Assembly (NCBI RefSeq): GCF_000003605.2
Contig: NW_003125903.1
Location: 123,860 to 141,386, forward strand
Reading direction: 5' to 3'
Length of the DNA: 17,527 bases
Origin: Saccoglossus kowalevskii
Lineage: Eukaryota; Hemichordata; Enteropneusta; Harrimaniidae
Shown in pieces: positions 1 through 9,576 of the stretch; positions within the stretch are counted from its first letter, which is position 1, and the number at the start of each line of letters is the position of its first letter. The notes beneath the pieces were generated by a model, which did no database searches, was not told the origin of the DNA, and saw only the letters and a program-made list of their open reading frames with translations. The translations under genes were made by a program, and so were the position numbers.

Positions 1-390
1 CGCAAGTGCAATTGCTTTGATATTACATATATAGGTACTACATGTGGACTGCTGTCAGATTTGTTCATTTTGTGATGATATCTTAAATTCTCTAATTTTG
101 GTAAATATTTTTGTCATTTTTGGTAAAAAGTGATATTTTCGACTTCTTGTTAAAAACCAATAGTTCAATTGCTTTGATATTACATATATAGATACTACAT
201 GTAGACCTTTCTCAGATTTGTTCATTTTGTGATGATATCTTCAATTCTCTAATTTTGGTGAATATTTTTGTCATTTTTGGTAAAAAGTGATATTTTCGAC
301 TTCTTGTTAAAAACTGTAAGTCCGATTGCTTTGATACTATACATATTGTTCATTTTCTAAAGATGTCTTCAGTTCTTTAATTGAAATGTG
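1..390. repeat. 157-bp tandem satellite, 2 copies plus a partial third
   Basis: The landmark AATTGCTTTGATATTACAT occurs at 10 and 167, and a diverged form (GATTGCTTTGATACTAT) at 324, giving a period of 157 bp twice over. Copies 1 and 2 (about 9-165 and 166-322) are nearly identical, both carrying TTTTTGGTAAAAAGTGATAT and CGACTTCTTGTTAAAAA. The third copy lacks about 33 bases and fades out near 390. The array starts before the window, so its true length is unknown. Satellites of about 160 bp are known in bivalves, both as free satellites and inside Helitron-like non-autonomous elements; assignment to either is inference. A palindrome, AGCCTATAGGCT, lies just 3' of the array near 415-426. Confidence 0.85.
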
Positions 391-473
391 CATTGCTAAC
401 AGCGGAGCTATCTCAGCCTATAGGCTGCTTGTTTAATTATTGTACGACGTACGCAAATGTGTTAATCTAGTTT

Positions 474-757
474 TTTGAGGAATTGATCATAAGAAAGGGC
501 GGATGCGAGTCTTTCTTGGTTTTGGGGCAGCATATCGTTAACGTCATACGGTTACTTTTAGAGCGGCGCCCTTCACTGTATATTAACAAGGTCAGCTTCA
601 ACTTTACATGTATAGGGTTTTTAAAACATTTTATATAGGCAAGTCCATTTCATAAAATTTGTTGAGAAATTGATTATAAGAGAGTGGATGCAAGTCTTTC
701 CTGGTTTAGAGAGCATATCGTTAACGTGCGCCCCTTCACTGAATATTAACAAGGTCA
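474..757. repeat. Diverged direct duplication (two copies, ~120 and ~97 bp)
   Basis: Copy 1 (474-594) and copy 2 (661-757) share in order: TTGAG(G/A)AATTGAT, GGATG..AGTCTTTC, GCATATCGTTAACGT, then GCGCCC/GCGCCCC followed by TTCACTG.ATATTAACAAGGTCA. Copy 2 lacks a block of about 20 bases after the GTTAACGT landmark. The spacing of about 187 bp differs from the neighbouring 157-bp satellite, and the sequence is unrelated to it. No coding potential or terminal repeats are visible. It may be two decayed copies of one dispersed repeat or an old local duplication. Confidence 0.75.
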
Positions 758-1680
758 CACACGAAACGAAACAAAACAGATGATATTGCTGCACTCAACA
801 GAAATGTTGTTTTATTTTAATATAATTGGATCAAATGTGTAATGACTTACCTTAAATATAAAATATAAAAACTAAACCTCTCAAAATCCCCAACTTCCTG
901 CAGCATTCATGCCATGATCGCTTGTAATAAAGTTAAACATCAGGGTATTGTCGGTCCCCCCCTGTCCATGGTTACTAGAATAACCTAGAAACCGTGTCCT
1001 GTCTATATGTGTGGCACAACTTAGAAAAGTCTGGGGTTCCCGTGTTTTTTTTATTATTAATTTGTAGATTTTATGTCGAAAACATGCCGAACTTGGAAGC
1101 ACCAATGGCTCGGCAACATAATATATATTCCGAAATGCCTGTGAAAATATCAGCCAATTCCCGGCGAAATCGGCAAACAAATGACCACCGTACAAAACTC
1201 CCTCAACTCTCATGTCCCAAATATGAAATGAGACAAGACATGTAATCACTTGGCAATCAGTGCCTACTTATTATAAAACCTGTTTTGAGACTTTAACCAA
1301 TCGTTCGGGAGTGAAGAGACTGTTATACGGCGGTATTTTTGTCGCTTGGAATCAGTTGATATTTTCACATTCCTATTTTTTTCTTTAATCTTGATAACCA
1401 TGTTTATTTTCATGTTACAACCGACTGTGGCATAACAATCACTGCAACTGACTGAGCATGTGACTGTTTCTAAGCAATGACCTACTTTGACGTAGACTGA
1501 TAAAATGCTGCCTGCACTGAATGCGCATTTACAGTATAAAAACAGAATACATTTTTACACGTAATACAAGCAAATGTTATACACTTTCGTATTCAAATAA
1601 ATCCATTAAAAAATTATTGTTCATGATTTGATTTATATGATCTATATTTAGAGTAAAAACAAATTTGTACGAGGAAAAAA
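758..1680. other. Intronic sequence, no gene recognised
   Basis: If the G3BP gene lies upstream as expected, this is part of its last intron. The longest frame (minus, 881-1249, 122 codons) shows no domain, composition or splice context that I recognise and overlaps a plus-strand frame of similar size; I regard both as chance. No repeat structure of note was seen apart from AT-rich runs. Confidence 0.5.
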
Positions 1681-1686
1681 TATATA

Positions 1687-1767
1687 TTGCGCGCAGGATT
1701 CGAACGCGGTATCAAATAAATTAGCATTATGCAAAGTCAAAGTTTTACCGCTGCGCCACGCAGTAAC
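1687..1767 (-). pseudogene. tRNA-like relic (pol III box A and box B), probably a tRNA pseudogene or SINE head
   Basis: Read on the minus strand, TGGCGCAGCGG matches the pol III box A consensus and CGTTCGAATCC matches box B in 10 of 11 positions. The fold is poor. The D-stem 5' strand GCGC has no partner, because AAAAC follows the GGT of the D-loop. The T-stem has two mismatches, and the acceptor strands do not pair in register. Box A and box B are about 8 bases further apart than in a standard tRNA without a long variable arm. This points to a decayed tRNA gene or the head of a tRNA-derived SINE; no clear SINE body or tail was identified. Confidence 0.5.
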
Positions 1768-2837
1768 TTACGTCATTGGTATGTAATTAGTTGGCATCGA
1801 GGTCTGAGCGACGAAGGTAAAACAAACAAAAAAATTATTTCCCAACGAAAGTTGTTGGATTGGTCATGATTGTTAACAGCGTTTTGGGAAAACATGAAAC
1901 TGTGTAGCAAACGATCGTGTTATCAGGTCAGTTATCGGCGGCAGCCGTGGCGTGATCAATTTGAGTTGACCTGTCACCGCGTTGACGAGCTGCTGCAAAC
2001 CGGATCAGATTTTAACCACGTTTGTAAAATGTTTCTTCTACCGATTTTAAAATATACTGACAACTAATAATTTAGTTCCTTTAACCTGTACACTACATAG
2101 TATAGTAGAAACAAAACATAATTAAAAGTGGTCGAATCAACAGGCGTGCGTGCGTGTGATTATCTTTGTACATTTTTCTAGTTCTTTACCGTGTTTTACG
2201 CACGCACAATAAGATACAAAGTACATTGTATGGCCAATCGAATTGCTGCTGTGCAAAACACGGCTGGTAGCAAGCTTTGTTTCAACAAACCACAATCCCC
2301 CCAAAACCTACGATCCGTGGAATAAATAACGTATTCTCTAAATAATAAATAACCAACAGAAGAAATTCACCAGAAACATACAGATGTAAATTAATTCTCC
2401 TGCAGAGTTTTTTTTTTTAAATTGCTGTTGATTTATTTACAAACTGTCTTGACTTGACTAGAAACAAAGCGAAATATACACTATCTGTACGTGTTTGAAT
2501 TTACAGTTACGGTCGCGTACTGTACACGCTCTTCTGGAGAACGTATACGTCACGTAATTTTTCCCAAGCACTTTAATTTTAAGGTCCACGCATTTCCCAA
2601 AAGCAGCATTACTTCACAAAGTGTAAATAGTGAAAGAAACAAACTTCCTTTAGAAAAGCAGCACGCCGACCTGCCAGCATTATGGGCGCACTCTTTGGAA
2701 TTGGCGAGCCTCTTTTAATCCGGCGCACCCACGCAAATTCAAGGCTAGTTTTTCACTGCGCCTCCCTGCTCGCCGGGATCGCCCACGGTGCATCCTCGTC
2801 TCGCCGCTCGTGGTTTTTGAGGCGCATCGCACTGTAT
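1768..2837. other. Intronic sequence with a short GC-rich patch, no gene recognised
   Basis: Frames at 1870-2067 and 2491-2718 are short and match no family I know. A GC- and CpG-rich patch at about 2718-2830 (GGCGCACCC, CTCGCCGGGATCG, CTCGCCGCTCG) stands out from the AT-rich surroundings and ends where the modular repeat begins. It may be the edge of an inserted element. GTGCGTGCGT at about 2146 and ACGCACGCAC at about 2198 form a 10-bp inverted pair. Confidence 0.4.
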
Positions 2838-3490
2838 TCAGATATATTGGTTTGACGCTTCTATTAAAAATGGCCGAACAGTGACCATTTTTGTGCTAAA
2901 AATCATCAAAATCTAGCATTTCCCGGCTGTTTACAGATGGATTTTGTTCAAACCTTGTATATACGTTGGACATTATATGACCTTGATGCACATCATTTTG
3001 TTTTACGATCTGATTCAAGATGGCCGAATGGCGACCATTTTTGTGCTAAAAAATGGCGGACTTTGTTTTAATGAATGGGTTTCCAGACCCATATGTCTGA
3101 CTTGTTTTGACTGATTATGTTCAGCTTTTTAATATTCATTACACATCATGTCATAGATATACGGATATATTGGTTTGACTGAACTTTTTAAAGTGGTCAA
3201 ATGGTGGCTAATTTTTGTGCTAAAAAAATCCTCAAATATCAAGTATTTCTTGCATTTATGGATGGATTTTGTTCAAACTTATAACACACATTAGACATTA
3301 CAGGTTCCTGATGCACGTCATTTTATTTTTCAGATTGAATTCAAAATGGCTGACTGGTGGCCATTTTGTTTTAATGATTGGGCTTCTAGAGCCATATCTC
3401 TTAAATGCTTTGACTGATTATATTCAAATTTTATATATTCGTTATACATCATGTTATATATATATATACATGTATTCAAAATGGCTGATT
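2838..3490 (+). repeat. Two diverged ~322-bp modules of the ATGGCC repeat family
   Basis: Three landmarks recur at the same spacing. GATATATTGGTTTGAC lies near 2842 and 3164. GATGGATTTTGTTCAAAC lies at 2936 and 3261. CCTGATGCACGTCATTTT lies near 3307, with CTTGATGCACATCATTTT about 320 bases earlier. Each module also carries an ATGGCNGA...GGCCATTTT pair, for example at about 3343-3366. The modules are homologous to those at 4350-5170 but clearly older. Degenerate remains, such as ATGGCTGATTTTGAATG at about 3481, continue a little further. A near-palindromic AT run (CATGTTATATATATATATACATG, split here as 3450-3460 and 3461-3472) sits at the 3' side. Confidence 0.75.
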
Positions 3491-4217
3491 TTGAATGCTG
3501 TTCCAGAGCAATATCTCAATATGGACAAGTACTTGTTTGACGATCAGATACAAATATCAATCATTTTAATGTTAAAAAAAATCATATTCCTGACATGGTT
3601 ATATTCCAGCTATATTACTATGAACAAAACATCTTAAAATCTTAAATTTGATAACGGTGACTGTGCCATGCATGGCTTATTTTTACATGCATTTATTTTA
3701 TTCTTTACTAAAATGTATCAACTACTCGGTGGAAGTTTTGGCAGAGTTGCCCAGTGTGTATGCATGTCTGTTCCACTGTTATCATAGGATTTTAATGATA
3801 CTTGGTACATAGATTGAGATTTAAACATGACAACTTGCAAAAGCTGCATATTGTCTTAATCAAGTTTATATAATGCTTATTTTTTGCACACAGTTCTTTC
3901 TAAACTTTCTCTGATTAGATCCTGTGTGTACACTCTAAAAGTTAGTGAAATATCAAACTTGAGTATTCAATTTAAACAGACAAGGTGTTCATTTGTGTAA
4001 TGAAAGTTTTCAATTCACCTGGGTTAGTTTAGTTTAGCTTAGCTTGGAGTCAGATGGCTGGTCTTGAACCTAGAATTCTGTGTTTAACCCTAAGATGAGA
4101 CTGGTGTAAACAAGGTCTGGGGGTTTAAAACAATATCTGACAGTGGTTTGTTATTTAGGTTTGTCAGCATGTTACTTGTTTTAATGGTCTTTAGACTTAG
4201 TTTTATAGGCCTTGTTA
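3491..4217. other. Intronic sequence, decayed repeat remains, no gene
   Basis: Scattered words related to the modular family (ATATCTCAATATGGAC near 3510) suggest further decayed module sequence at the left end. The rest shows no ORF of note, no RNA gene and no tandem structure. A short TTTAGTTTAGCTTAGCTT run lies near 4026-4044. Confidence 0.4.
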
Positions 4218-4250
4218 GTCCCTGTTCGGACGTAATCCGAAAACGGGGAC
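4218..4250 (+). repeat. Terminal hairpin at the left end of the element
   Basis: GTCCC pairs with GGGAC and, inside it, TTCGGA (4225-4230) pairs perfectly with TCCGAA (4236-4241) around a 5-base loop CGTAA. The same kind of end hairpin is seen at 9579-9608 and 14543-14566, which makes it a diagnostic feature of this repeat superfamily. Confidence 0.7.
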
Positions 4251-5176
4251 TTATATTTTGCCCTGTGTGTGTCCGTCCGTGATCACCTGTATCTCGAACA
4301 TGCATGGACCGATTTAGTTCAAACTTTACTCATACATCACACATTATATGGAACATATGCACATGCATTTTTTTCATGATCCGATTAACGATAGCCAAAT
4401 AGCGGCCATTTTAAGGCCGAAAATGCATCAAAATCTCACATTTTCACCATTCCAGACCCGGATCTCAGTTATGCATGGACGGATGTCGTTCAAATTAGGT
4501 ACATACATTAAACATAATCGGACCTTGATGCACGTCATTTTTTTGGGGGGATCGGTTTTGAAATGGCCGACTAGCGGCCATTTTGTTTTAAAGAATTCAG
4601 TTCTGGATCCGTATCTGAGACAAGCCTGGATTTATCGAGTTCAAACTTCACACACACAAGGTACATCATGTCACAAATATGTATGTGCATTTGTTTCATG
4701 ATCTCATTAACGATAGCCAAATGGCGGCCGCTTTAAGGCCGAAAATGCATTGAAATCGCACATTTTCACCATTCCGGAACGGGTCTCAGTTATGCATGGA
4801 CGGATTTTGTTCAAATTTGGTACATACATTAAAAATAATAGGACCTTGATGCACGTCACTTTTTTTTGGGATCTAGTATGAAATGGCCGACTGGCGGCCA
4901 TTTTGTTTTAAAGAATTCAGTTCTGGATCCGTATCCGAGACATGTCTGGATTGATCAAGTTCAAACTTCACACACACATGGTACATCATGTCACAAATAG
5001 ATAAGTGTATTTGTTTCATGATCCGCTTAACAATAGCTGAATGATGGCCATTTTAAGGCCGAAAATGCATCAAAATCACGTATTTTTACAATTCCGGAAC
5101 CGGATCTCAGTCATGCATGGATGGATTTTGTTCAGATTTAGTACAATCTGTTGTACATATGCAGGTGCATTTTAGA

Positions 5177-5199
5177 TCAGACCACTGAAAGTGGTCTGA
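5177..5199. repeat. 10-bp perfect hairpin near the right end of the element
   Basis: TCAGACCACT and AGTGGTCTGA are exact reverse complements separated by the 3-base loop GAA. It sits after the last, truncated module and about 60 bases before the GGGAC terminus. The other elements in the window do not show it clearly. Confidence 0.7.
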
Positions 5200-5310
5200 G
5201 ATTTTGGTCATGATCTGCTTTGAATGTATATGTCACTCAAATATGAACGGAACGGGGACGTGTCATTGACAATGACTTGTTTCATTTTTGTGTTAAACCT
5301 TGTTGCATAA

Positions 5311-5327
5311 ACTCTTGTATCTTGCAG
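5311..5327 (+). promoter_or_regulatory. 3' splice acceptor of the terminal G3BP exon
   Basis: A T-rich tract (TGTTTCATTTTTGTG, then ACTCTTGTATCTTGCAG) ends in CAG at 5325-5327. The choice is fixed by the protein: homology to the G3BP RRM tail begins with the proline codon directly after this AG. The codons before it read into a pyrimidine tract with no similarity. Confidence 0.85.
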
Positions 5328-5579
5328 CCAATAATGTTTAGGGGTGAACATCGCTTGAATGTTGAAGAGAAAAAGGCTCGTGGTCCACGTACAGATATTC
5401 GTGGTGGGAAGATTGACTCGCGCCCGATGGGTGGTCCTGGTCGTGGTCTTGGTGGACCACAGGGTGGTGGGAGGGGTGGTGGCAGGGGTGGTGGCATAGG
5501 GGGTGCTATGAACAAAGGCAGTGGAGGAGGTGGCAGTGGTGGTGGAGGAGGAGGAAACCGTTTCAACACTCGACGTTAA
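5328..5579 (+). CDS. G3BP: G3BP/Rasputin stress-granule protein, terminal coding exon (partial gene)
   Basis: The exon encodes 83 residues and a TAA stop. It opens with PIMFRGEHRLNVEEKKAR, which corresponds to the last part of the RRM of G3BP1/2 (vertebrate form PIMFRGEVRLNVEEKK). It then continues as an Arg/Gly-rich tail with RGP, RGG, GRG and GGGRGGGRGGG motifs and ends in NRFNTRR. In the family an N-terminal NTF2-like domain, acidic and PxxP regions, the RRM and this RGG region act together; G3BP binds RNA and nucleates cytoplasmic stress granules. The RGG tail contributes RNA binding and condensation and is a target of arginine methylation. Earlier exons are not in the window, so the preceding intron exceeds 5.3 kb. 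The splice phase is 0. The pure-glycine run with SG breaks (about residues 63-76) is longer than I recall in vertebrates and is encoded by a GGT/GGA repeat. Assignment to G3BP is secure; G3BP1 versus G3BP2 does not apply outside vertebrates. Confidence 0.9.
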   Translation, partial: PIMFRGEHRLNVEEKKARGPRTDIRGGKIDSRPMGGPGRGLGGPQGGGRGGGRGGGIGGAMNKGSGGGGSGGGGGGNRFNTRR

Positions 5580-6090
5580 TTAACATACAAGACAGTCTGT
5601 AATGTATATTTGGTGCTTTCAGATGGTGTGCAGTTTTGATTGGAAACATGTCACTTTTTATATATTATATACATATCTTTATTTTTGTTATATTCTCAAT
5701 GTTTGATGTGAAAGCAAACTTTCTTGTGAGCAATTAGATAACAGTATTACTGTAAATGTGGTTTGGTAATTTTTGGGCAAATACACACAGAAAGCTTTTC
5801 TTAGCGTGTGACTTGGTGTCTTTGTAATTGTGATTAACATTGTAGATATGTCTAGGTTGTCTTTTCCGGACTTTATATCAAATTTAAACATTTTGTTGTT
5901 GAAAATGTAGCTTTTTTGTATACTTAAAAGTTGTGAAAAAAAATAATGAAAAAAAACTGTCCTTGTACAGAGATCCAGTGCAATTTTAGCTGCCATTTGA
6001 AGACAAATGAAAGACGAATAATATTAGCGTTTTATTTTTACTACAATGAAAGTTTGCTTTTATCAAGCATCCATTAGGGAGTGGGCGTGA

Positions 6091-6096
6091 AATAAA
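6091..6096 (+). terminator. Candidate proximal poly(A) signal AATAAA
   Basis: AATAAA lies about 510 bases after the G3BP stop, inside an A-run. Downstream sequence (TTGGTACACTTTCC) is only weakly GU-rich, so use is uncertain. Confidence 0.35.
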
Positions 6097-6194
6097 AAAA
6101 AACTTGGTACACTTTCCAATCAGAATTGCATCCGTGTTAGTTTGCAATGAACGAATTGCACTTGTAACAGGATGTGTCTGTTTCTTTTATTTAC

Positions 6195-6228
6195 TTGGTT
6201 TTTTTTTCCTGAAAAAAAAATAAACCAA
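6195..6228 (+). terminator. Poly(A) signal embedded in a T-tract/A-tract foldback
   Basis: TTGG plus nine T (6195-6207) faces nine A, then TAAACCAA (6212-6228), across a 4-base loop CCTG. This gives a stem of about 13 pairs with a small bulge. AATAAA at 6219-6224 lies within the 3' arm, so pairing could hide it. Confidence 0.4.
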
Positions 6229-6610
6229 AAAGCCTCTTTAATGTATTAAGTTTCCTTCCTCTTGACTCGGTTGTAAATTTGTTGAAGCCTTATCATTTTG
6301 TATTGGCAGTTGTTTAGCAACAAACCAATCTTTGTATGTTATCAGACAAAACTTGTAGCTCTCAGGTAATTTGCCAAAAGAATATATACAATGTACTGCA
6401 ATTACATTGTAGTAGTGTATTTCTTGTTGGCTGCCTTGACCTTGTTCGTAATAAGTACATTAATTTCAACTTTTTTTTTCTATGCGTAAACAACTTTATT
6501 GATGTAGTGCTGTGTGTACCCACAAAATTTAGATCGGATATCAAGGTCTAAACAGTAACAGTAATGGTGTTGATAGTAAAATATATTCCAGAACAAGGAG
6601 AAATGACAAA

Positions 6611-6623
6611 CCCCCCCCCCCCC
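6611..6623 (+). repeat. Poly(C) run of 13
   Basis: Thirteen consecutive C between GACAAA and AATTATG in the presumed G3BP 3' UTR. Homopolymers of this kind are length-unstable and error-prone in assembly. In an mRNA it would be a candidate site for poly(C)-binding proteins, which is inference. Confidence 0.8.
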
Positions 6624-7561
6624 AATTATGTAAAATTAGAAATTTTGTTTTTACCCAAATTATTCACCATTTTTGCCTAGTTCTGCAGAATGAAATGTCT
6701 ATTGATGAATAATTTTGTTTTTAGTGTCCTAGTTTCAATGTGCCAAAGATTTTCTGTTCACACAGGTATGCCATTTAAAGTTGAAGTTTACCAGTTGATT
6801 TGCACTGTCTATAAACAATGTAATTTATTCTCATTTCGCAATGTTCTTGTAATTTAAGATGTTTTCTAATTGGCTACATTGATGATGTAGCACCTAACTG
6901 ATTACCACATTGCATGTCTATCCTCAACAGACTTACCAAAAAAGCAATGGCGAGAAAAGGTCAGCAGGCATTGTGTTGAAATAAGATCTTGTTTGGTTTT
7001 CTATTTAATTATTGATTTTCCTATTTTTAAGATTTCTTTTACATTTCATTAAAAATAAATGTTAAGATATGAGAAAAATAAACAAGAGAAAATCTCAGTA
7101 AGATCTTATTTTTCTTAAGTTGGTATGGTAACTAGTTCTGGTTATGTCGGGAGATTTTTCAGTAAATGTTTAAGGAGTGACACCAACCAGGAAATGTTAA
7201 ATTATTTTGTGGAACAAAACGTTTCAGTGAAAGTGATCAATGTAGAATAATGTCAAATTAACAATAGACTGAGTAAATACACGGATATGACTTGACTTTA
7301 ACATGTTGATAACCCTAGTGTTCGTCAGGAACTCTACACAATTTACCTTAAGCACTATGGATCTTTTAAAAGGCCATACTCGGACTTGAACTAGGCGAGT
7401 GATTTTGTCATTTCTTTCTTTCTTTTTTTTGAATCTTGTAAAATATAGCAGTTTAGTTGACTTAATAGACCAGTTTCACTCGCCTTGTTTGCTCCCCCTA
7501 ATTATTAAATGGTGTTGTCCATATCAGATCTTAATTCTGGCTACACAATTTTTTGAAAGAA

Positions 7562-7567
7562 AATAAA
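7562..7567 (+). terminator. Preferred distal poly(A) signal of the G3BP gene
   Basis: AATAAA is followed by TTGTTGTGCTTTATT about 25 bases later, the best match to a hexamer plus GU-rich downstream element in this region. An 8-bp hairpin (CAAAGTGG/CCACTTTG, 7606-7626) follows directly. Confidence 0.5.
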
Positions 7568-7626
7568 AATTCCTAGAAAATGCCTATATATTGTTGTGCT
7601 TTATTCAAAGTGGCATTTCCACTTTG

Positions 7627-9576
7627 TTCTGAAGAAAACCCTTGTTGGCCTTTTGCTACACTGGCAAAGTCGTATATAATTGGCAATTTAGCCCTTTTAA
7701 CGCGATTGTGAAAACAAGCGTCACCGCAAAAGGAATCCTGAATGGACGCATCTGCAGACGACCCCCCGCGTTGGAGTGAAAACCGGAGCGGAATCGCTCG
7801 GGTGATTATGCTAAGTAAAAGTTGGTGACTAGTATTGACACCAAATCAGAGTAGCTGTATATGTAATTTCTTATCTATCGTTATGTTAATGTACATGACC
7901 TTGCTCTTCTGAGGTCCCAGCGATTTTGAAAGATTAGTTAAATGCATTGGATATTTAAATCTACTTGTTTTCAGTAAACATGAAAGTATTGCCTTTGCAC
8001 TTAGAAAGTTAAAGTATTCATCTCTGCGATTGAATCAAATCGACCTTTAAGGTAGCAAGAAGGGAAATTGTCACTTTTTTCTTGATTATTCAAAAATTGA
8101 TTAAACGGTTACTTTAGACCTTGATGCATCATCCCAGGTTTACAAAAGATCGAAATTGTGAAATAACGTTGCTTAAATTAGTGTTTTAAAGTGCTAGCAG
8201 AAAAGACTACAACTGCCGTTTCGTGGATATTTGCATAATGTTTATCTTTGGAAGGGTTTAAATGATCTTATCTGTATACTCTGTTGTTGACGATTCTGAT
8301 ATAACGGGTAATAAGCTTTCAGTCGCAAACAATGTGCGTTTATCTAACGTCCATTGTCAGCATTATTGTCAGTCGAGACTTCGTCGGAGCATGGAGTACA
8401 GTCCGGGCATACAGTACTCATTTCGCCCAACCTTCCGCTTGTACATCTATCGCTTAATTTCCGACCACGCGGTATTGTCCGACCGGATACCAACCGCATT
8501 TTAATTGCGTTTTTTTTCCGCTCGCTTATTGAAACACCGACCGCTCGCCCAAACACTGATCACTGGCACGCGAGTGGTCCAAATGGTGGTTTTGATAGTA
8601 AAGTGTGAACATTCTGAACGACACTTTAAATCTCATAGTTGTATGACACTTGTGTCGTGAAAGCAACTGGACCTCTTGTTACGTGTTTTGGGTGCTTGTT
8701 CTAGATGTAATATTTTATATTATTTTAATGAGACAGTTACGTGAAAAAAGCAAGGGTAAATCATTTTGACAGAGCCGAGAAACAAGGAAATGTTAATGAT
8801 TAATTTCAAAAATAACGATACCAAATCCACGTCGGTCGGTCTGGTAAAATTTGACATTCAATTTTCAAAAATAAGTCACGATCATTGATTCAGAATGAGT
8901 CTATACCGTATACATACCGTAAAAGTGTTCCCACAAAAAATATTTTCGACTAAAAACGGCCACATGCCCTAAACAAATCGAATAGAGCTTGACATGTATG
9001 AATAATTTATTGGGCTTAAAAAAAACTTGTCAAATTTAGTTATAGCCATAAATATTTGGTGGCCAGTCGATGAACAATTCGAAACTCAGGATTCACACGG
9101 AAGTCCCCCAGGGCTTAAAATCATCGACCATACTCTGGTTTACTTTATTTCCCAACTTGCAGTGAAAACTGATTCGCCGTGGACTCTAATGTATCTCAGT
9201 CTAGTATTTTCTTTTTGAACCGAGGTCAAATTCCATCCGTTTGTCAAAATATACCGATGTTTTGAAGCCTGTCACAGCACAAAAACACTGTGAATCGACG
9301 CCGGAAATTGGATGGTACGACGACCCTTCAATTAGCGTCAAATATGCTTTGTTACAATATCACTGATTGGCTGAAACTCGCATGATCGAAGCACGACCTG
9401 GGTCACATATTGTTGAGAATTCTTTGAATTTGGTCTTCCTTCCATCAATTTGTTTTTTCAGCAGTTGAATTGTCGACTATTCGGCCATTGTTGCGAGCAT
9501 CAAAAGGTTCTGAGACCACAAACCTAGTTTGAATATTTGGGCAAGAAAAGTGGCAATTAGGCAATTTTTCACTAGT
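7627..9576. other. Intergenic region, no gene recognised
   Basis: This stretch has more CpG than the flanks (for example CACCGCAAAAGG near 7722, and the 8300-8580 interval) but shows no conserved protein words. The overlapping frames at 8262-8504, 8344-8556 (minus) and 8354-8608 share one CpG-rich patch, lack splice context and resemble nothing I know. No tandem repeats, modules or RNA genes were seen. An unrecognised non-coding exon cannot be excluded. Confidence 0.45.

Larger units (their letters stand above)
4218..5259 (+). mobile_element. ~1.04-kb non-autonomous element with GTCCC/GGGAC ends and three ~320-bp modules
   Basis: The left end is GTCCCTGTTCGGACG. The right end, read inward on the other strand, is GTCCCCGTTCCGTTC, so the termini are imperfect inverted repeats. 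A head with GTGTGTGTCCGTCCGTG and TGTATCTCGAACATGCATGG is followed by modules whose landmark ATAGCCAAAT/ATAGCTGAAT lies at 4391, 4713 and 5033, a period of 320-322 bp. Each full module carries AAATGGCCGACT(A/G)GCGGCCA (4561 and 4881) plus GATGCACGTCA. There is no transposase-like frame; the open frames inside (4348-4701, 4707-4901 minus) are by-products of the repeat. No convincing target-site duplication was found, so the exact boundaries are uncertain. It lies in the last G3BP intron. Confidence 0.7.
5580..7600 (+). other. Probable 3' UTR of the G3BP gene
   Basis: From the TAA stop the sequence is AT-rich, without the dispersed modules that crowd both sides, and without coding potential. 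This is what a long 3' UTR protected from insertions would look like. Several AATAAA signals occur (6091, 6219, 7054, 7077, 7562). The last is followed within about 30 bases by TTGTTGTGCTTTATT, a good GU-rich downstream element, so I place the distal end near 7590-7600. Short isoforms ending at about 6110 or 6240 are possible. Extent is inferred without transcript data. Confidence 0.5.

Noticed and set aside
881-1249. 122-codon frame on the minus strand as a gene
   Set aside because: No recognisable domain, no splice context, overlaps a plus-strand frame of similar length, and lies in the presumed G3BP intron.
3269-3637. 122-codon plus-strand frame, hydrophobic and Ile/Tyr-rich, as a membrane protein
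   Set aside because: It is the translation of a degenerate ~322-bp module and an AT microsatellite; the hydrophobic look comes from T-rich codons.
4055-4090. TCTTGAACCTAGAATTC as a tRNA box B remnant
   Set aside because: No matching box A at a suitable distance on either strand.
4248-4280. Short GTCC-rich run as a CRISPR or iteron array
   Set aside because: It is a simple GTCCGTCC run inside a eukaryotic element head; there are no spacers or regular long repeats.
4348-4901. Frames at 4348-4701 and 4707-4901 (minus) as proteins
   Set aside because: Both fall within tandem modules of a non-coding element and repeat the same words in both directions.
5282-5569. Proline-rich 95-codon minus-strand frame
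   Set aside because: It is the antisense shadow of the glycine-rich G3BP tail.
8262-8608. Overlapping frames in a CpG-rich patch as an unknown gene
   Set aside because: Three registers are open over the same DNA, no family words are visible, and no convincing start, acceptor or donor was found.
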